Assembly (NCBI RefSeq): GCF_003867075.1
Contig: NZ_CP032544.1
Span: 248,001-312,000 of the forward strand
DNA length: 64,000 nucleotides
DNA from: Tenacibaculum mesophilum
GTDB lineage: Bacteria; Bacteroidota; Bacteroidia; Flavobacteriales; Flavobacteriaceae
Reading direction: 5' to 3'
Part shown: positions 8,573 to 18,231 of the stretch, in pieces
How the letters are laid out: the number at the start of each line of letters is the position of its first letter
How positions within the stretch are numbered: position 1 is the first letter of the stretch
The notes under the pieces: generated by a model
Told to the model about the DNA's origin: nothing
Database searches by the model: none
The model's input: only the letters and a program-made list of their open reading frames with translations
Position numbers and translations under genes: made by a program

Positions 8573-9574
8573 ATGAACGAAATTAAATCTATCATATCAG
8601 ATATAAAAGGAGGTAACATCAAACCCATTTATTTTTTAATGGGCGAAGAACCGTATTACATCGATAAAATTTCAGATTACATTGAAGATAATGTGTTAGA
8701 TGAATCTGAAAAAGGATTCAATCAAGTAGTTATGTACGGTCGTGATGTGTCGATAGAGGAAATTGTGTCGTCGGCAAAGCGATTTCCGATGATGGCAGAA
8801 AAGCAGGTGATTATTATTAAAGAAGCGCAGGATTTAAGCCGTACGATTGATAAAATAGAGTCGTATGCTGCCAATCCGCAACCGAGTACCGTATTGGTGT
8901 TTAACTACAAATACAAAAAGCTCGATAAACGTAAAAAGGCGTATAAAGCCATAGCAAAAAGCGGACTCATTTATGAGAGTAAAAAACTGTATGAAAATCA
9001 AGTAGCCGATTGGATTCGTCAAGTGTTAGGTGGAAAAAAGTTTAACATTGAACCGAAAGCTTCGCAAATGTTGGTAGAGTTTTTAGGAACAGACCTAAGC
9101 AAGATTAGCAACGAATTAGATAAACTAACCTCAGTATTGCCTGCGGAAACCATTATTACCGATAAGCATATTGAAGAAAATATTGGGATTTCTAAGGACT
9201 TTAACAATTTTGAGTTGCGTAAAGCAGTAGGGCAGCGAGATGTGGTGAAAGCAAACAGAATCATCAATTATTTTGCACAGAACCCAAAAAACAATCCGTT
9301 GGTAATGACCATTTCTTTACTAAATAGCTTTTTTACACAGTTATTAATGTACCACGGATTAAAAGACAAATCGAAAGCTTCGGTTGCTAAAAACTTAGGA
9401 GTAAATCCTTATTTTGTGGATGACTATGTAAACGCTGCTCGTAACTACCCGATGCGAAAAGTATCACAAATTATTGCCTTATTACGTGATGCCGATGTAA
9501 AAAGTAAAGGAGTAGGAGCCAACCAAACCCATGCTGATATTTTAAAAGAATTACTGTTTAAGATTTTGCATTAA
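8573..9574 (+). CDS. holA: DNA polymerase III subunit delta
   Basis: HolA is the delta subunit of the clamp loader, which opens the beta sliding clamp and loads it on primed DNA. The 333-residue length is normal. Seen: the N-terminal YFLMGEEPYYIDKISDYIE segment (residues 20-38), typical of delta in place of a functional Walker A; RFPMMAEKQVIIIKEAQ in domain I near residue 64; and the C-terminal helical collar with QTHADILKELLFKI. It stands alone on the plus strand between minus-strand genes. The start is ATG after a purine-rich stretch. Confidence 0.95.
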   Translation: MNEIKSIISDIKGGNIKPIYFLMGEEPYYIDKISDYIEDNVLDESEKGFNQVVMYGRDVSIEEIVSSAKRFPMMAEKQVIIIKEAQDLSRTIDKIESYAANPQPSTVLVFNYKYKKLDKRKKAYKAIAKSGLIYESKKLYENQVADWIRQVLGGKKFNIEPKASQMLVEFLGTDLSKISNELDKLTSVLPAETIITDKHIEENIGISKDFNNFELRKAVGQRDVVKANRIINYFAQNPKNNPLVMTISLLNSFFTQLLMYHGLKDKSKASVAKNLGVNPYFVDDYVNAARNYPMRKVSQIIALLRDADVKSKGVGANQTHADILKELLFKILH

Positions 9575-9707
9575 CCATTAACGTTTTTTCTTATTACTAT
9601 AATAGTTTGTTTATTTAGAAGAAAACCTTGCGTGAGTAGAGTATAGTTATAAACCCTTATTGTATATAAAGTGGTCAAGTTAGACTTTTATATAAGATTA
9701 AGACTAA

Positions 9708-11915
9708 CTACTTTTTAGCACGTTCCACTAATTCTAATTGTTCTATTTTAGCTTCTGTAGTAAATAACCCGTAATTAATAAAAGCTTTTTTCTTTTCTAT
9801 TTTGTCAATAGTTCCTACAGCATTCCCGTCAATTAAACGAACTCTGTCATTTACTTTAAAAACATAGGCAGCTCTTTCTTTTGCAATTTTTTCGGCTTCT
9901 TTTTTCTTTTCTTCTCGAACTTTTACAACTTTTTGAAGTACTTCTTTTTCTACTTTTTTAATAGCTTCTTGTTGTTTTTGTGTAGCAACTTTTTCTTCTT
10001 TCTTTTCTGTTTTGGTTTTCTTCTTAGGTGGATTTTTCTTTATGTACTTGGTCTTTTCTGCCATTGCCCATTTAAAAAAACTAGCAGAAAGTTCTTTTTT
10101 ATTATTTGTTTGGAAGTATTTATTAAGCATTTCATTAATATTCCTTCCTAAAGATAACATACGTTGGTTGTTGTCATATAATTCTTGAAAACCTTCTAGT
10201 TTTTCACGTATTTTAAGTTCTTTCTCTTGTAGGTTTTCAATATGCTCTTGTCCTTTAGATTTTTGTTTGTTTAAACTTTCAGAAGTTTTTTGTAAACGAT
10301 TTCGTTCCTTTTGAAGTTTTGAGATTGTTTTATCTAAACGAACTTTTTCGGTTTCTACACGTTTTTTAGCACGGTTGATTAAGCTGTACGGAATTCCGTT
10401 TTTCTGTGCTACTTCAAACGTAAAAGAACTCCCTGCTTGTCCTATATACAATTTGTATAAAGGCTCTAAAGTACGCTCATCAAACTGCATATTGGCATTG
10501 GTAACATTATCTAATTCATCTGCTAATACTTTTAGGTTAGCATAATGTGTGGTAATAATTCCGAAGGCTTTCTTTTCATAAAACTCTTCTAAGAAAATTT
10601 CAGCCAAAGCACCTCCTAATTCAGGATCAGAACCTGTACCAAATTCATCAATTAAAAACAAGGTATTGTCATTACATTTTCTTAAAAAGTAACGCATGTT
10701 TTTTAATCGATAACTATAAGTACTCAATTGATTTTCGATAGATTGGTTGTCACCAATATCAGTCAAGATAGTATTGAAAAGTGTAGTTTCACTACGTTCA
10801 TGTACAGGAATTAATAACCCGCTTTGGAGCATGACTTGTAACAAGCCAATTGTTTTTAACGTAATACTTTTACCACCAGCATTCGGACCTGAAATAACAA
10901 TAATTTGTTGTTCTTCACCTAACTGAATAGTTTGCGGAATCGTTTCAATATTCTTAGCCTTGTTTTTTTGCCATAAAATAGGGTGAAACGCATTTTTTAA
11001 AAATACTTTTTTCTCTTTGGTAATTTTTGGTAGTAACCCGTTGATGCTTTTAGCATATTTTGCTTTGGCACCCACCATATCTAAATGTGTTAAAAAAGTA
11101 ATATATTCAGTTAGTAATGGAGTAAAAGGTCTTATTTCAGTAGCTAAAGCTCGTAATATGCGAACGACTTCTTGTTTTTCTTCGTACAATAAGTTCTGTA
11201 ACTCTCTACTGTAAGAAAGTGTTGCTTGTGGAGCTATATATACAATGTTTCCAGATTTTGATGATCCTAATAAACTTCCTTTAACCTTACGTCTGTGCAT
11301 CGCTAAAACTGCTAAGACACGCTGATTATCAATTACCGTTTCTTTAATATCATCTAAATATCCACTCGACATGTTTTTACTTAACGCACGAGAAAAACTT
11401 TCAGAAATTTTACCTCGTACAGAGCCAATTTCTTTTCGTATCTGTTTTAAGGGTGCGGATGCATTGTCAGCAACCTCACCGTATGGAGTAATTATTTTCT
11501 TTATACTATCTACAATTATTGTTGTAAACTCAACTTCATCACTTAAGGAAAATAATGTAGGGTAGTAGGTTTGAAACTTTTTTAAAAATTTCTTTTGCTC
11601 ATTCACAGTTTCTGAAACAGCTGAAACTTTTAAGAAAGCGTCTGTTTCTAAAAAGCTGTTTTCTATAGCAAGTCGCTTAATTTCTTCAGAAATATCTTCA
11701 AAATAATGATTCGGAATTCGGTTTTCATTTTCAAAAGAAGACAGATATTCATTCACCATATTCAACTCAAAAAATAACTTTTTTTTGTTTGAAATAGGTT
11801 GAATTAGCATTGTTCTCTCTTTTCCTAAATTAGAGATGCAATGTGTTGCAACTTGTTCTAAAACTGTTGTAAATTCTAAATCGTGAAGTGTTTTTTCTGT
11901 AATGTTTTTAGTCAA
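9708..11915 (-). CDS. mutS2: MutS2-family ATPase without an Smr domain
   Basis: The 735-residue protein has MutS core and clamp helices, then the ATPase: Walker A GPNAGGKS (343-350), Walker B LIDEFGTGSDPELGG (near 430) and the trans-acting ITTHY loop. A long charged coiled coil follows (about 510-600), then a Lys/Glu-rich linker and a small beta domain (VFKVNDRVRLIDGNAVGTI). The C-terminal Smr nuclease domain of typical MutS2 (about 780 residues) is absent; the protein ends right after the small beta domain. MutS2 homologues act in recombination suppression or in rescue of collided ribosomes. The start is TTG at 11915; no better start lies nearby. Confidence 0.9.
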   Translation of the reverse strand: MTKNITEKTLHDLEFTTVLEQVATHCISNLGKERTMLIQPISNKKKLFFELNMVNEYLSSFENENRIPNHYFEDISEEIKRLAIENSFLETDAFLKVSAVSETVNEQKKFLKKFQTYYPTLFSLSDEVEFTTIIVDSIKKIITPYGEVADNASAPLKQIRKEIGSVRGKISESFSRALSKNMSSGYLDDIKETVIDNQRVLAVLAMHRRKVKGSLLGSSKSGNIVYIAPQATLSYSRELQNLLYEEKQEVVRILRALATEIRPFTPLLTEYITFLTHLDMVGAKAKYAKSINGLLPKITKEKKVFLKNAFHPILWQKNKAKNIETIPQTIQLGEEQQIIVISGPNAGGKSITLKTIGLLQVMLQSGLLIPVHERSETTLFNTILTDIGDNQSIENQLSTYSYRLKNMRYFLRKCNDNTLFLIDEFGTGSDPELGGALAEIFLEEFYEKKAFGIITTHYANLKVLADELDNVTNANMQFDERTLEPLYKLYIGQAGSSFTFEVAQKNGIPYSLINRAKKRVETEKVRLDKTISKLQKERNRLQKTSESLNKQKSKGQEHIENLQEKELKIREKLEGFQELYDNNQRMLSLGRNINEMLNKYFQTNNKKELSASFFKWAMAEKTKYIKKNPPKKKTKTEKKEEKVATQKQQEAIKKVEKEVLQKVVKVREEKKKEAEKIAKERAAYVFKVNDRVRLIDGNAVGTIDKIEKKKAFINYGLFTTEAKIEQLELVERAKK

Positions 11916-11920
11916 AATAG

Positions 11921-11928
11921 TATATTTG
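11921..11928 (+). promoter_or_regulatory. Bacteroidota -7 promoter element for ung
   Basis: TATATTTG fits TAnnTTTG and lies 24 bases before the ung ATG. It sits in the short divergent spacer with mutS2. Confidence 0.6.
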
Positions 11929-11952
11929 AAACCACGACAAAAATAACAAACA

Positions 11953-12618
11953 ATGCAAGTAAAAATTAATGATAGCTGGAAAAATATTTTACAATCTGAA
12001 TTTGAAAAACCGTATTTTGAAAATCTTACCAGTTTTGTTAAAAATGAATACTCAAAACATAGATGTTATCCAAAAGGGTCAGATATTTTCGCAGCGTTTG
12101 ATTTTTGTTCGTTAGATGATTTAAAAGTAGTGATTTTGGGGCAAGATCCATACCACGGGGTAGGGCAGGCTAACGGATTGTGTTTTTCGGTACATGACGG
12201 TGTTACACATCCTCCATCGTTGATTAATATTTTTAAAGAAATAGAAAAAGATGTAAACATTCCATACCCTAAAAGTGGCGATTTGTCTCGTTGGGCAAAA
12301 CAGGGAGTGTTGTTGTTAAATGCTACTTTAACGGTTAGATCGGGAGAAGCGGGAAGCCATCAAAAACAAGGTTGGGAACAATTTACTGATGCTGTAATTG
12401 AGAAAATATCTGAAGAAAAAAAAGATGTCGTGTTTTTACTTTGGGGTGGTTTTGCTAAGAAAAAAGCAAAGCTTATTGATAAAAAGAAGCATCATATTTT
12501 AACCTCAGGTCATCCATCACCGTTAAGTGCCAATCGTGGGTATTGGTTTGGCAACAAACATTTTTCTAAAACCAACGATTTTTTACAAAGCATTGGTTCA
12601 CCAACTATTCAATGGTAA
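11953..12618 (+). CDS. ung: Uracil-DNA glycosylase, family 1
   Basis: Ung removes uracil from DNA at the start of base-excision repair. The 221-residue protein shows the complete signature: GQDPYHG at 63-69 with catalytic Asp65, LLNATLTV near 121-128, and HPSPLSA at 187-193 with the catalytic His187 and the DNA-intercalation loop. It ends 14 bases inside the 3' end of the convergent glycosyltransferase gene, so the two stop regions overlap and there is no room for a terminator between them. Confidence 0.97.
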   Translation: MQVKINDSWKNILQSEFEKPYFENLTSFVKNEYSKHRCYPKGSDIFAAFDFCSLDDLKVVILGQDPYHGVGQANGLCFSVHDGVTHPPSLINIFKEIEKDVNIPYPKSGDLSRWAKQGVLLLNATLTVRSGEAGSHQKQGWEQFTDAVIEKISEEKKDVVFLLWGGFAKKKAKLIDKKKHHILTSGHPSPLSANRGYWFGNKHFSKTNDFLQSIGSPTIQW

Positions 12619-13621
12619 TTTCTGGTAAAATGGTTTTGTTGTAATAGGGTAAAATAATTGCATCTAACATATCTTCGGTAACATCAGGGTAGTGGACTTC
12701 AACAATTTTATTTGAGTTAATCCACTTTTCAATTTTTGGTAATTGTTTTTTGCTTAGTTTTTTTACGACTGTAACTCCCATTTCTTTTAACGTAACAGCG
12801 TTGCATTGTTGTTCGTACTGATTTTTCATTGGAATAACTAATAGTTTTTTACGTAAGTATAAAGCCTCTGTAGGTGTTGCAAAACCTGCACCACAAATTA
12901 TTCCTTTAGCAGAAGCCATGCTACGAATAAAAGCATCGTCGTTTATTGGTAGGATGGTAATATTATGAAAGAATTGATGTTCTTTTGTTTTTTTAGAAAA
13001 CACCTGCCATTTTATGTCTTTTATGCTTGAAAGTACTTTGATTATTTTTTCATCACTATAAGAAGGTAAATACACTGTGTAATGTCCTTTGTTTGTAATA
13101 TTTCTATAGCGAATTTCCTTACGGATAATAGGTAAGAAGGTTGAAGAGGAGTGAGTTTTAAAGTGAAATCCGAATTTATTTTTTGCAGGTGCATAGTATT
13201 TAATAATTAAACGTTCTAGCCTAAACCTTTTAAAAGCAGAGTTTTTTTCGTTTAACAAAGCATTTTGATTGCTCAAAGAAATAATGGAGACATTTCTAAA
13301 TAAACATGCCCAGGCTGAGATAGGTTCAAAATCGTTAATAACTAAATCATATTCTTTTACGGGTAACGTTTTAATTTCTTTGTAAACTTTCTTTAGGTTT
13401 AAGTCTTTTAAGGTGTTAATTAGATCAATTCCACCTTTTTTACCAAAAATAAAACCTAAGCCATGTAATTTATATTTTATGTTGAAAGGAAGCTCTATTT
13501 CATATTGTGAGCCACTAACCAATATGTCAACATCACCACGTCTTTGTAAATGTGGGATTATCTCTAAGGCTCTACTTGCATGTCCGTTTCCTGTTCCTTG
13601 AAAAGCGTATAATATTTTCAT
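12605..13621 (-). CDS. Glycosyltransferase, UDP-glycosyltransferase-like fold
   Basis: The 338-residue protein begins with MKILYAFQGTGNGHASRALEI, the GxGHxxR motif of GT-B fold enzymes of the MurG/UGT type that bind a nucleotide sugar. The C-terminal half has IICGAGFATPTEALYLRKKLLVIPMKNQYEQQCNA, the donor-binding block with the Glu and Gln residues conserved in this class. Flavobacterial members are annotated as glycosyltransferases of unknown acceptor. The next gene downstream on this strand lies beyond the overlapping convergent ung; the LpxH-like gene is about 95 bases upstream on the same strand, suggesting a shared envelope-sugar context. Confidence 0.82.
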   Translation of the reverse strand: MKILYAFQGTGNGHASRALEIIPHLQRRGDVDILVSGSQYEIELPFNIKYKLHGLGFIFGKKGGIDLINTLKDLNLKKVYKEIKTLPVKEYDLVINDFEPISAWACLFRNVSIISLSNQNALLNEKNSAFKRFRLERLIIKYYAPAKNKFGFHFKTHSSSTFLPIIRKEIRYRNITNKGHYTVYLPSYSDEKIIKVLSSIKDIKWQVFSKKTKEHQFFHNITILPINDDAFIRSMASAKGIICGAGFATPTEALYLRKKLLVIPMKNQYEQQCNAVTLKEMGVTVVKKLSKKQLPKIEKWINSNKIVEVHYPDVTEDMLDAIILPYYNKTILPEITIE

Positions 13622-13715
13622 CTTTTTAAATTTTTATAATTGATTGTTTTTAGAAAATTACCTATTTAGTAGGTACTGACCATTTCCTAATTTAATGCCA
13701 TTATGGGCTTCATGG

Positions 13716-14588
13716 TTATTGGGTTTTAATGTTAAACTCTTTGAGGAGCTCTGTAAAAAGTTCGCTATTATTGTGTTCAGAACTAATGAGCTCTAGATCT
13801 TTTACAGAGTAGTTTAAATGAATATTTTTAGCGATCTCATCTTTTTCATATTCATATAAAGACCACGTTTTGTTTTTGTATTCCAGAGCAGTTAAGTTTT
13901 CTATCCAGTCACCAGAATTTAAGTATACAGTACTTCCTTTTTCAGTTTTTATGGATCTTATCTCTGGTTGATGAATATGACCGCATACTACATAGTCATA
14001 TCCCTCATCAATTGCAATGTCTGCAGCAGTTGTTTCAAAATTATTAATGAATTTAATGGCGCTTTTTACACTGTTTTTAATTTTTTTTGAAAAAGATAAT
14101 CGACCATAACCTAATTTATGACTACACCAGTTAACAGCGGTATTTATTAGGATTAAAAAATCGTACCCTTTACCTCCTAATTTAGCAAGCCATTTTGAAT
14201 GTTGCATGGTAACATCAAAAACATCTCCGTGAAAAAACCATCCCTTTTTACCATCAATATCAAGTACTACTTTGTTCACGATTTCAAAGCTTCCTAAGCG
14301 AAAACCTTTAAACCTACGTAGCATTTCATCGTGATTTCCTGTGATGTAATACACTTTTGTTCCAGAAGTGATGAAATTCATCAGTTGCTTAATGACTTTC
14401 ATGTGTGGTTTAGGAAAGTAACGTTTGTTAAATTGCCAAATATCAATAATATCACCATTCAAAATTAATATTTTAGGGTTGATGGTTTTTAGATAATTAT
14501 TGAGTTCAGTAGCTCTACAACCAAAAGTTCCTAAATGTACATCTGATATTACAGCAATATCTAATTTACGTTTTTTGTGTTTTTTCAT
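13716..14588 (-). CDS. UDP-2,3-diacylglucosamine diphosphatase-like metallophosphoesterase
   Basis: All metallophosphoesterase motifs are seen in the 290-residue sequence: SDVHLG (D16-x-H18), LNGDIIDIW near 42, YITGNHDEM near 79, HGDVFD near 118 and VCGHIHQPE near 201. The spacing fits the LpxH/LpxH2 branch, which cleaves UDP-2,3-diacylglucosamine to lipid X in lipid A synthesis on the inner face of the inner membrane. The protein is longer than classic LpxH (about 240 residues), as is usual for the Bacteroidota type. A distinct paralogue may be the true LpxH, so no gene symbol is given. Confidence 0.85.
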   Translation of the reverse strand: MKKHKKRKLDIAVISDVHLGTFGCRATELNNYLKTINPKILILNGDIIDIWQFNKRYFPKPHMKVIKQLMNFITSGTKVYYITGNHDEMLRRFKGFRLGSFEIVNKVVLDIDGKKGWFFHGDVFDVTMQHSKWLAKLGGKGYDFLILINTAVNWCSHKLGYGRLSFSKKIKNSVKSAIKFINNFETTAADIAIDEGYDYVVCGHIHQPEIRSIKTEKGSTVYLNSGDWIENLTALEYKNKTWSLYEYEKDEIAKNIHLNYSVKDLELISSEHNNSELFTELLKEFNIKTQ

Positions 14589-14611
14589 TCTAAGTATACT
14601 TCGATGTTTAC

Positions 14612-14619
14612 CAAAGTTA
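14612..14619 (-). promoter_or_regulatory. Bacteroidota -7 element for the LpxH-like gene
   Basis: Read on the minus strand, TAACTTTG fits TAnnTTTG and lies about 23 bases upstream of the ATG at 14588. No matching -33 TTTG was found. Confidence 0.5.
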
Positions 14620-14708
14620 CTTTTCGAATGTTTTTAAAAAGTGAAGTAATTATAAATTATTGGTAATAAAATCTTTACTAAAAAGTGTAGTGAATGTTAT
14701 GTAAAAGT

Positions 14709-14738
14709 AAAAAGCTCGGTAAAAACCGAGCTTTTTAT
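14709..14738 (-). terminator. Intrinsic terminator of secA
   Basis: An inverted repeat AAAAGCTCGGT / ACCGAGCTTTT with an A-rich loop is followed on the minus strand by a T-rich run. It begins about 15 bases after the secA stop codon. The plus-strand reading also ends in Ts, so it may act in both directions. Confidence 0.9.
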
Positions 14739-14754
14739 ATAGTTTGTTTGAAGA

Positions 14755-17700
14755 TTACTTATTGTACAATACCCATTCTCCTTTTTCTAATAAAGGAATA
14801 GCTTGTTTGTACTTAACTTCTTTTTCTTCACCAGACATTACGTTTTTGATGGTAACTTTTTCGTTACGACCAATTTTTGGTTGTTCACGAACAACTGTTT
14901 CTACAGCTTGTTGTTCCTGCGTTTGTTGGTTACGTGCATTGCTAATAGCTTGCTGTGTTGAGTTTTGAACTTCATCTTTACGTAAATCTAATTGCTCACG
15001 TTGTTGTTCACGAGCTTCAGATACTTGTGAAGCTTCTTGACTAGGTAGTTTTCCTTTAAATAAGAACGATAAAACTTCTTTATTTACTTTGTCAATCGTT
15101 TCTTGGAATAACTCAAAAGCTTCAAACTTATAAACCAATAATGGATCTTTTTGCTCGTACGTAGCATTTTGAACGGTTTGTTTCAGCTCATCCATTTTAC
15201 GTAAGTGATCCTTCCAGTTTTCATCAATAATCGCTAAAGTGATGTTTTTCTCAAAATCGTTAACTAATGATTTTCCTTCACTTTCGTAAGCTTCTTTTAA
15301 ATTGGTAACTACCTGTAATGTTTTAGAACCATCTGTAAAAGGAACAACAATACGCTCGTAACGGTCACCTTCGTTTTCAAAAACATTTTTAATTACTGGG
15401 AATGCATTTTCAGCATTTCTTTCCGCATCGTTTTTGTAGTGTTCTGTTACTATTTTGTATAGCTTGTCAATTAAATCTTGCTCTGATGTTTTATTGAATT
15501 CTTCTTCAGAAAAAGGAGAAGTCATTGCAGAGAAACGAATTAATTCGAATTCAAAGTTTTGGAAGTCTTTAGCACCCTTATTTTGTCTTACAATTGAATC
15601 ACAGGTATCGTAAATCATGTTTGCAATATCAATCTGTAAACGCTTTCCGTCTAAAGCATGACGACGACGTTTGTATACAAACTCACGCTGTGCGTTCATA
15701 ATATCATCATATTCTAATAAACGCTTACGAATTCCAAAGTTGTTTTCTTCTACTTTTTTCTGAGCTCTTTCAATAGATTTAGAAATCATAGAATGCTGAA
15801 TTACTTCACCTTCTTTTAATCCCATTCTATCCATCATTTTCGCAATTCTTTCAGAACCAAATAAACGCATTAAGTTATCGTCTAAAGCTACATAGAATTG
15901 AGAAGAACCTACATCTCCTTGACGTCCTGCACGACCACGTAACTGACGGTCTACACGACGAGAATCATGGCGTTCTGTACCAATAATAGCTAAACCACCT
16001 GCTGCTTTAACTTCGTCAGATAATTTAATATCGGTACCACGACCAGCCATGTTTGTTGCAATGGTAACTACTCCAGGTTTACCAGCTTCAGCAACTACAT
16101 CAGCTTCTCTTTTGTGTAATTTTGCATTTAATATATTGTGAGGAATTTTACGAATTTGTAACATTCTTCCTAATAATTCAGAGATTTCAACCGAAGTAGT
16201 ACCTACTAATACAGGTCTTCCTTCTCCAACTAATTTTACAATGTCTTCAATTACTGCGTTGTATTTTTCACGCGTAGTTTTATAAACTAAATCTTGTTTA
16301 TCGTCTCTTTGAATTGGTTTATTTGTAGGAATTTCAACAACATCTAGTTTATAAATTTCCCAGAATTCACCTGCTTCTGTAATCGCCGTACCTGTCATAC
16401 CAGATAACTTACGGTACATTCTAAAGTAGTTTTGTAAAGTAACGGTAGCAAACGTTTGCGTAGCGTCTTCAATTTTTACATTCTCTTTAGCTTCAATGGC
16501 TTGGTGTAACCCATCAGAGTAACGACGACCGTCCATAATACGACCTGTTTGCTCATCTACAATCATTACTTTGTTATCCATAACCACATACTCCACGTCT
16601 TTTTCAAAAACCGTGTAGGCTTTTAAAAGTTGGTTCATGGTATGAATGCGCTCACTCTTCACACTAAATTCGCGATATAATTCTTCTTTTTGATCAGCTT
16701 TCTCTTCTGGAGTAGCATCGCTTTTATCTATTTGACCAACTTTTACACTAATATCTGGTAAAACGAAGAATGTTTCATTTTTTGTGATATCAGAAAGGTG
16801 TGCAATACCTTTATCAGTTAAATCAATTTGATTGTTCTTTTCTTCAATAGTAAACCATAATTCTGCATCAACTTCAGGCATTAGTTTGTTGTTGTCTTGC
16901 ATGTAAAAGTTTTCAGTTTTTTGAAGAATTTGTTTAACTCCTTCTTGAGATAAAAACTTAATTAAGGCTTTGTTTTTAGGAAGACCTCTGTAAACTCTTA
17001 ATAATAAGAAACCACCTTCTTTGGTGTCTCCTTCTTTAATTAAACGTTTAGCTTCAGCTAAAACACCTACTAAGTATTTATTTTGAATAGAAACTAAATC
17101 GGCAACTAGAGGCTTTAATTCATTAAATTCATGATTGTCTCCTTGTGGTACAGGACCAGAAATAATTAATGGAGTACGAGCATCATCAATTAAAACAGAA
17201 TCCACCTCATCAATAATAGCATAGTTTGGTGCACGTTGTACTAAGTCTTTTTTAGAGTTAGCCATGTTATCACGCAAGTAGTCGAAACCAAACTCATTGT
17301 TAGTTCCGTAAGTAATATCAGCATTATAAGCTTCTCTACGTGCTTCAGAATTTGGTTGGTGGAAATCAATACAGTCAGTACTTAAGCCGTGGAACTCAAA
17401 AATAGGAGCCATCCACGCACAATCACGTTTTGCTAAGTAGTCGTTTACAGTAACAACATGAACTCCGTTACCAGTTAAAGCATTTAAGTATACTGGAAGT
17501 GTAGAAACTAAGGTTTTACCTTCCCCTGTCATCATTTCGGCAATTTTACCTTGGTGTAATACAGATCCACCAATTAATTGTACATCGTAGTGAATCATGT
17601 CCCAAATTACTTCTTTACCAGCAGCGTCCCATGAGTTAGCCCAAAAAGCTTTGTCATCTTCTAAAGTAATGTGTTCTCTAGTAGCTGATAATTCTCTATC

Positions 17701-18105
17701 AAAAGGAGTAGCAGTTACTTCTAATTCAGTATTGTTAGCAAAACGTTTTGCTGTTTCTTTCACAACAGCAAAGGCCTCTGGCATAATATCTAATAAAACA
17801 GCTTCAGATGCTTCGTAAGCTTCGTCTTTTAATTTATCAATTTCAGTATAGATTTCTTCTTGACGATCGATGTCTGCTTTTTTAGCTTCTTCCTCAAGCT
17901 CAGCTATTTTATCGTTAAAAAATTTGGTAGCATCTTTAATTTTCGATTTAAATTCGATTGTTTTTGCCCGTAATTCATCATTTGATAAACTGTTTAATGA
18001 ATTTTCAAAAGATCGTACTTTTTCAACGATCGGTTGTAGTGATTTTAGGTCCTTTTGTTGTTTGTCTCCAACAAATAGTTTTATAATCGAATTTAAAACG
18101 CTCAT
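14755..18105 (-). CDS. secA: Preprotein translocase ATPase SecA
   Basis: SecA drives export of unfolded proteins through SecYEG. The 1116-residue protein has Walker A MTGEGKT (192-198), the DEAD-type DEVDSVLIDDARTPLIISG block (near 300), motif V/VI ATNMAGRGTDIKL and QLRGRAGRQGD, and the helical scaffold and wing domains. It is longer than the E. coli protein (901) because of an insertion between about residues 330 and 460, typical of Bacteroidota. The usual C-terminal zinc-binding CxCx8CH tail is missing; the end is a basic KVTIKN...EEKEVKYKQA segment. The poorly conserved Gln-rich stretch near 1040-1070 is probably a flexible linker. It is flanked by its own terminator and stands as a single gene. 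Confidence 0.97.
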   Translation of the reverse strand: MSVLNSIIKLFVGDKQQKDLKSLQPIVEKVRSFENSLNSLSNDELRAKTIEFKSKIKDATKFFNDKIAELEEEAKKADIDRQEEIYTEIDKLKDEAYEASEAVLLDIMPEAFAVVKETAKRFANNTELEVTATPFDRELSATREHITLEDDKAFWANSWDAAGKEVIWDMIHYDVQLIGGSVLHQGKIAEMMTGEGKTLVSTLPVYLNALTGNGVHVVTVNDYLAKRDCAWMAPIFEFHGLSTDCIDFHQPNSEARREAYNADITYGTNNEFGFDYLRDNMANSKKDLVQRAPNYAIIDEVDSVLIDDARTPLIISGPVPQGDNHEFNELKPLVADLVSIQNKYLVGVLAEAKRLIKEGDTKEGGFLLLRVYRGLPKNKALIKFLSQEGVKQILQKTENFYMQDNNKLMPEVDAELWFTIEEKNNQIDLTDKGIAHLSDITKNETFFVLPDISVKVGQIDKSDATPEEKADQKEELYREFSVKSERIHTMNQLLKAYTVFEKDVEYVVMDNKVMIVDEQTGRIMDGRRYSDGLHQAIEAKENVKIEDATQTFATVTLQNYFRMYRKLSGMTGTAITEAGEFWEIYKLDVVEIPTNKPIQRDDKQDLVYKTTREKYNAVIEDIVKLVGEGRPVLVGTTSVEISELLGRMLQIRKIPHNILNAKLHKREADVVAEAGKPGVVTIATNMAGRGTDIKLSDEVKAAGGLAIIGTERHDSRRVDRQLRGRAGRQGDVGSSQFYVALDDNLMRLFGSERIAKMMDRMGLKEGEVIQHSMISKSIERAQKKVEENNFGIRKRLLEYDDIMNAQREFVYKRRRHALDGKRLQIDIANMIYDTCDSIVRQNKGAKDFQNFEFELIRFSAMTSPFSEEEFNKTSEQDLIDKLYKIVTEHYKNDAERNAENAFPVIKNVFENEGDRYERIVVPFTDGSKTLQVVTNLKEAYESEGKSLVNDFEKNITLAIIDENWKDHLRKMDELKQTVQNATYEQKDPLLVYKFEAFELFQETIDKVNKEVLSFLFKGKLPSQEASQVSEAREQQREQLDLRKDEVQNSTQQAISNARNQQTQEQQAVETVVREQPKIGRNEKVTIKNVMSGEEKEVKYKQAIPLLEKGEWVLYNK

Positions 18106-18186
18106 TTGTAAAATATTGTTTTATAGCTAATTAAGTTGTTTTTAATTAGCGTTTTTTGTGTTTTTATTGAGTGCTTAAAAGTAAGC

Positions 18187-18218
18187 AAAAAAAAAGCCTC
18201 TGTAAAAGAGACTTTTTA
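18187..18218 (-). terminator. Intrinsic terminator of the DUF2795 gene
   Basis: On the minus strand a GTCTCTTTTACAGAGGC hairpin is followed by a run of nine Ts. It starts about 15 bases after the stop of the 73-residue gene. Confidence 0.85.
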
Positions 18219-18231
18219 TTATTTATTTTTT

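Noticed and set aside
13659..13675. TACCTA / TAGGTA inverted repeat in the spacer between the glycosyltransferase and LpxH-like genes
   Set aside because: The stem is only six bases and there is no T-run; it could be chance in AT-rich DNA.
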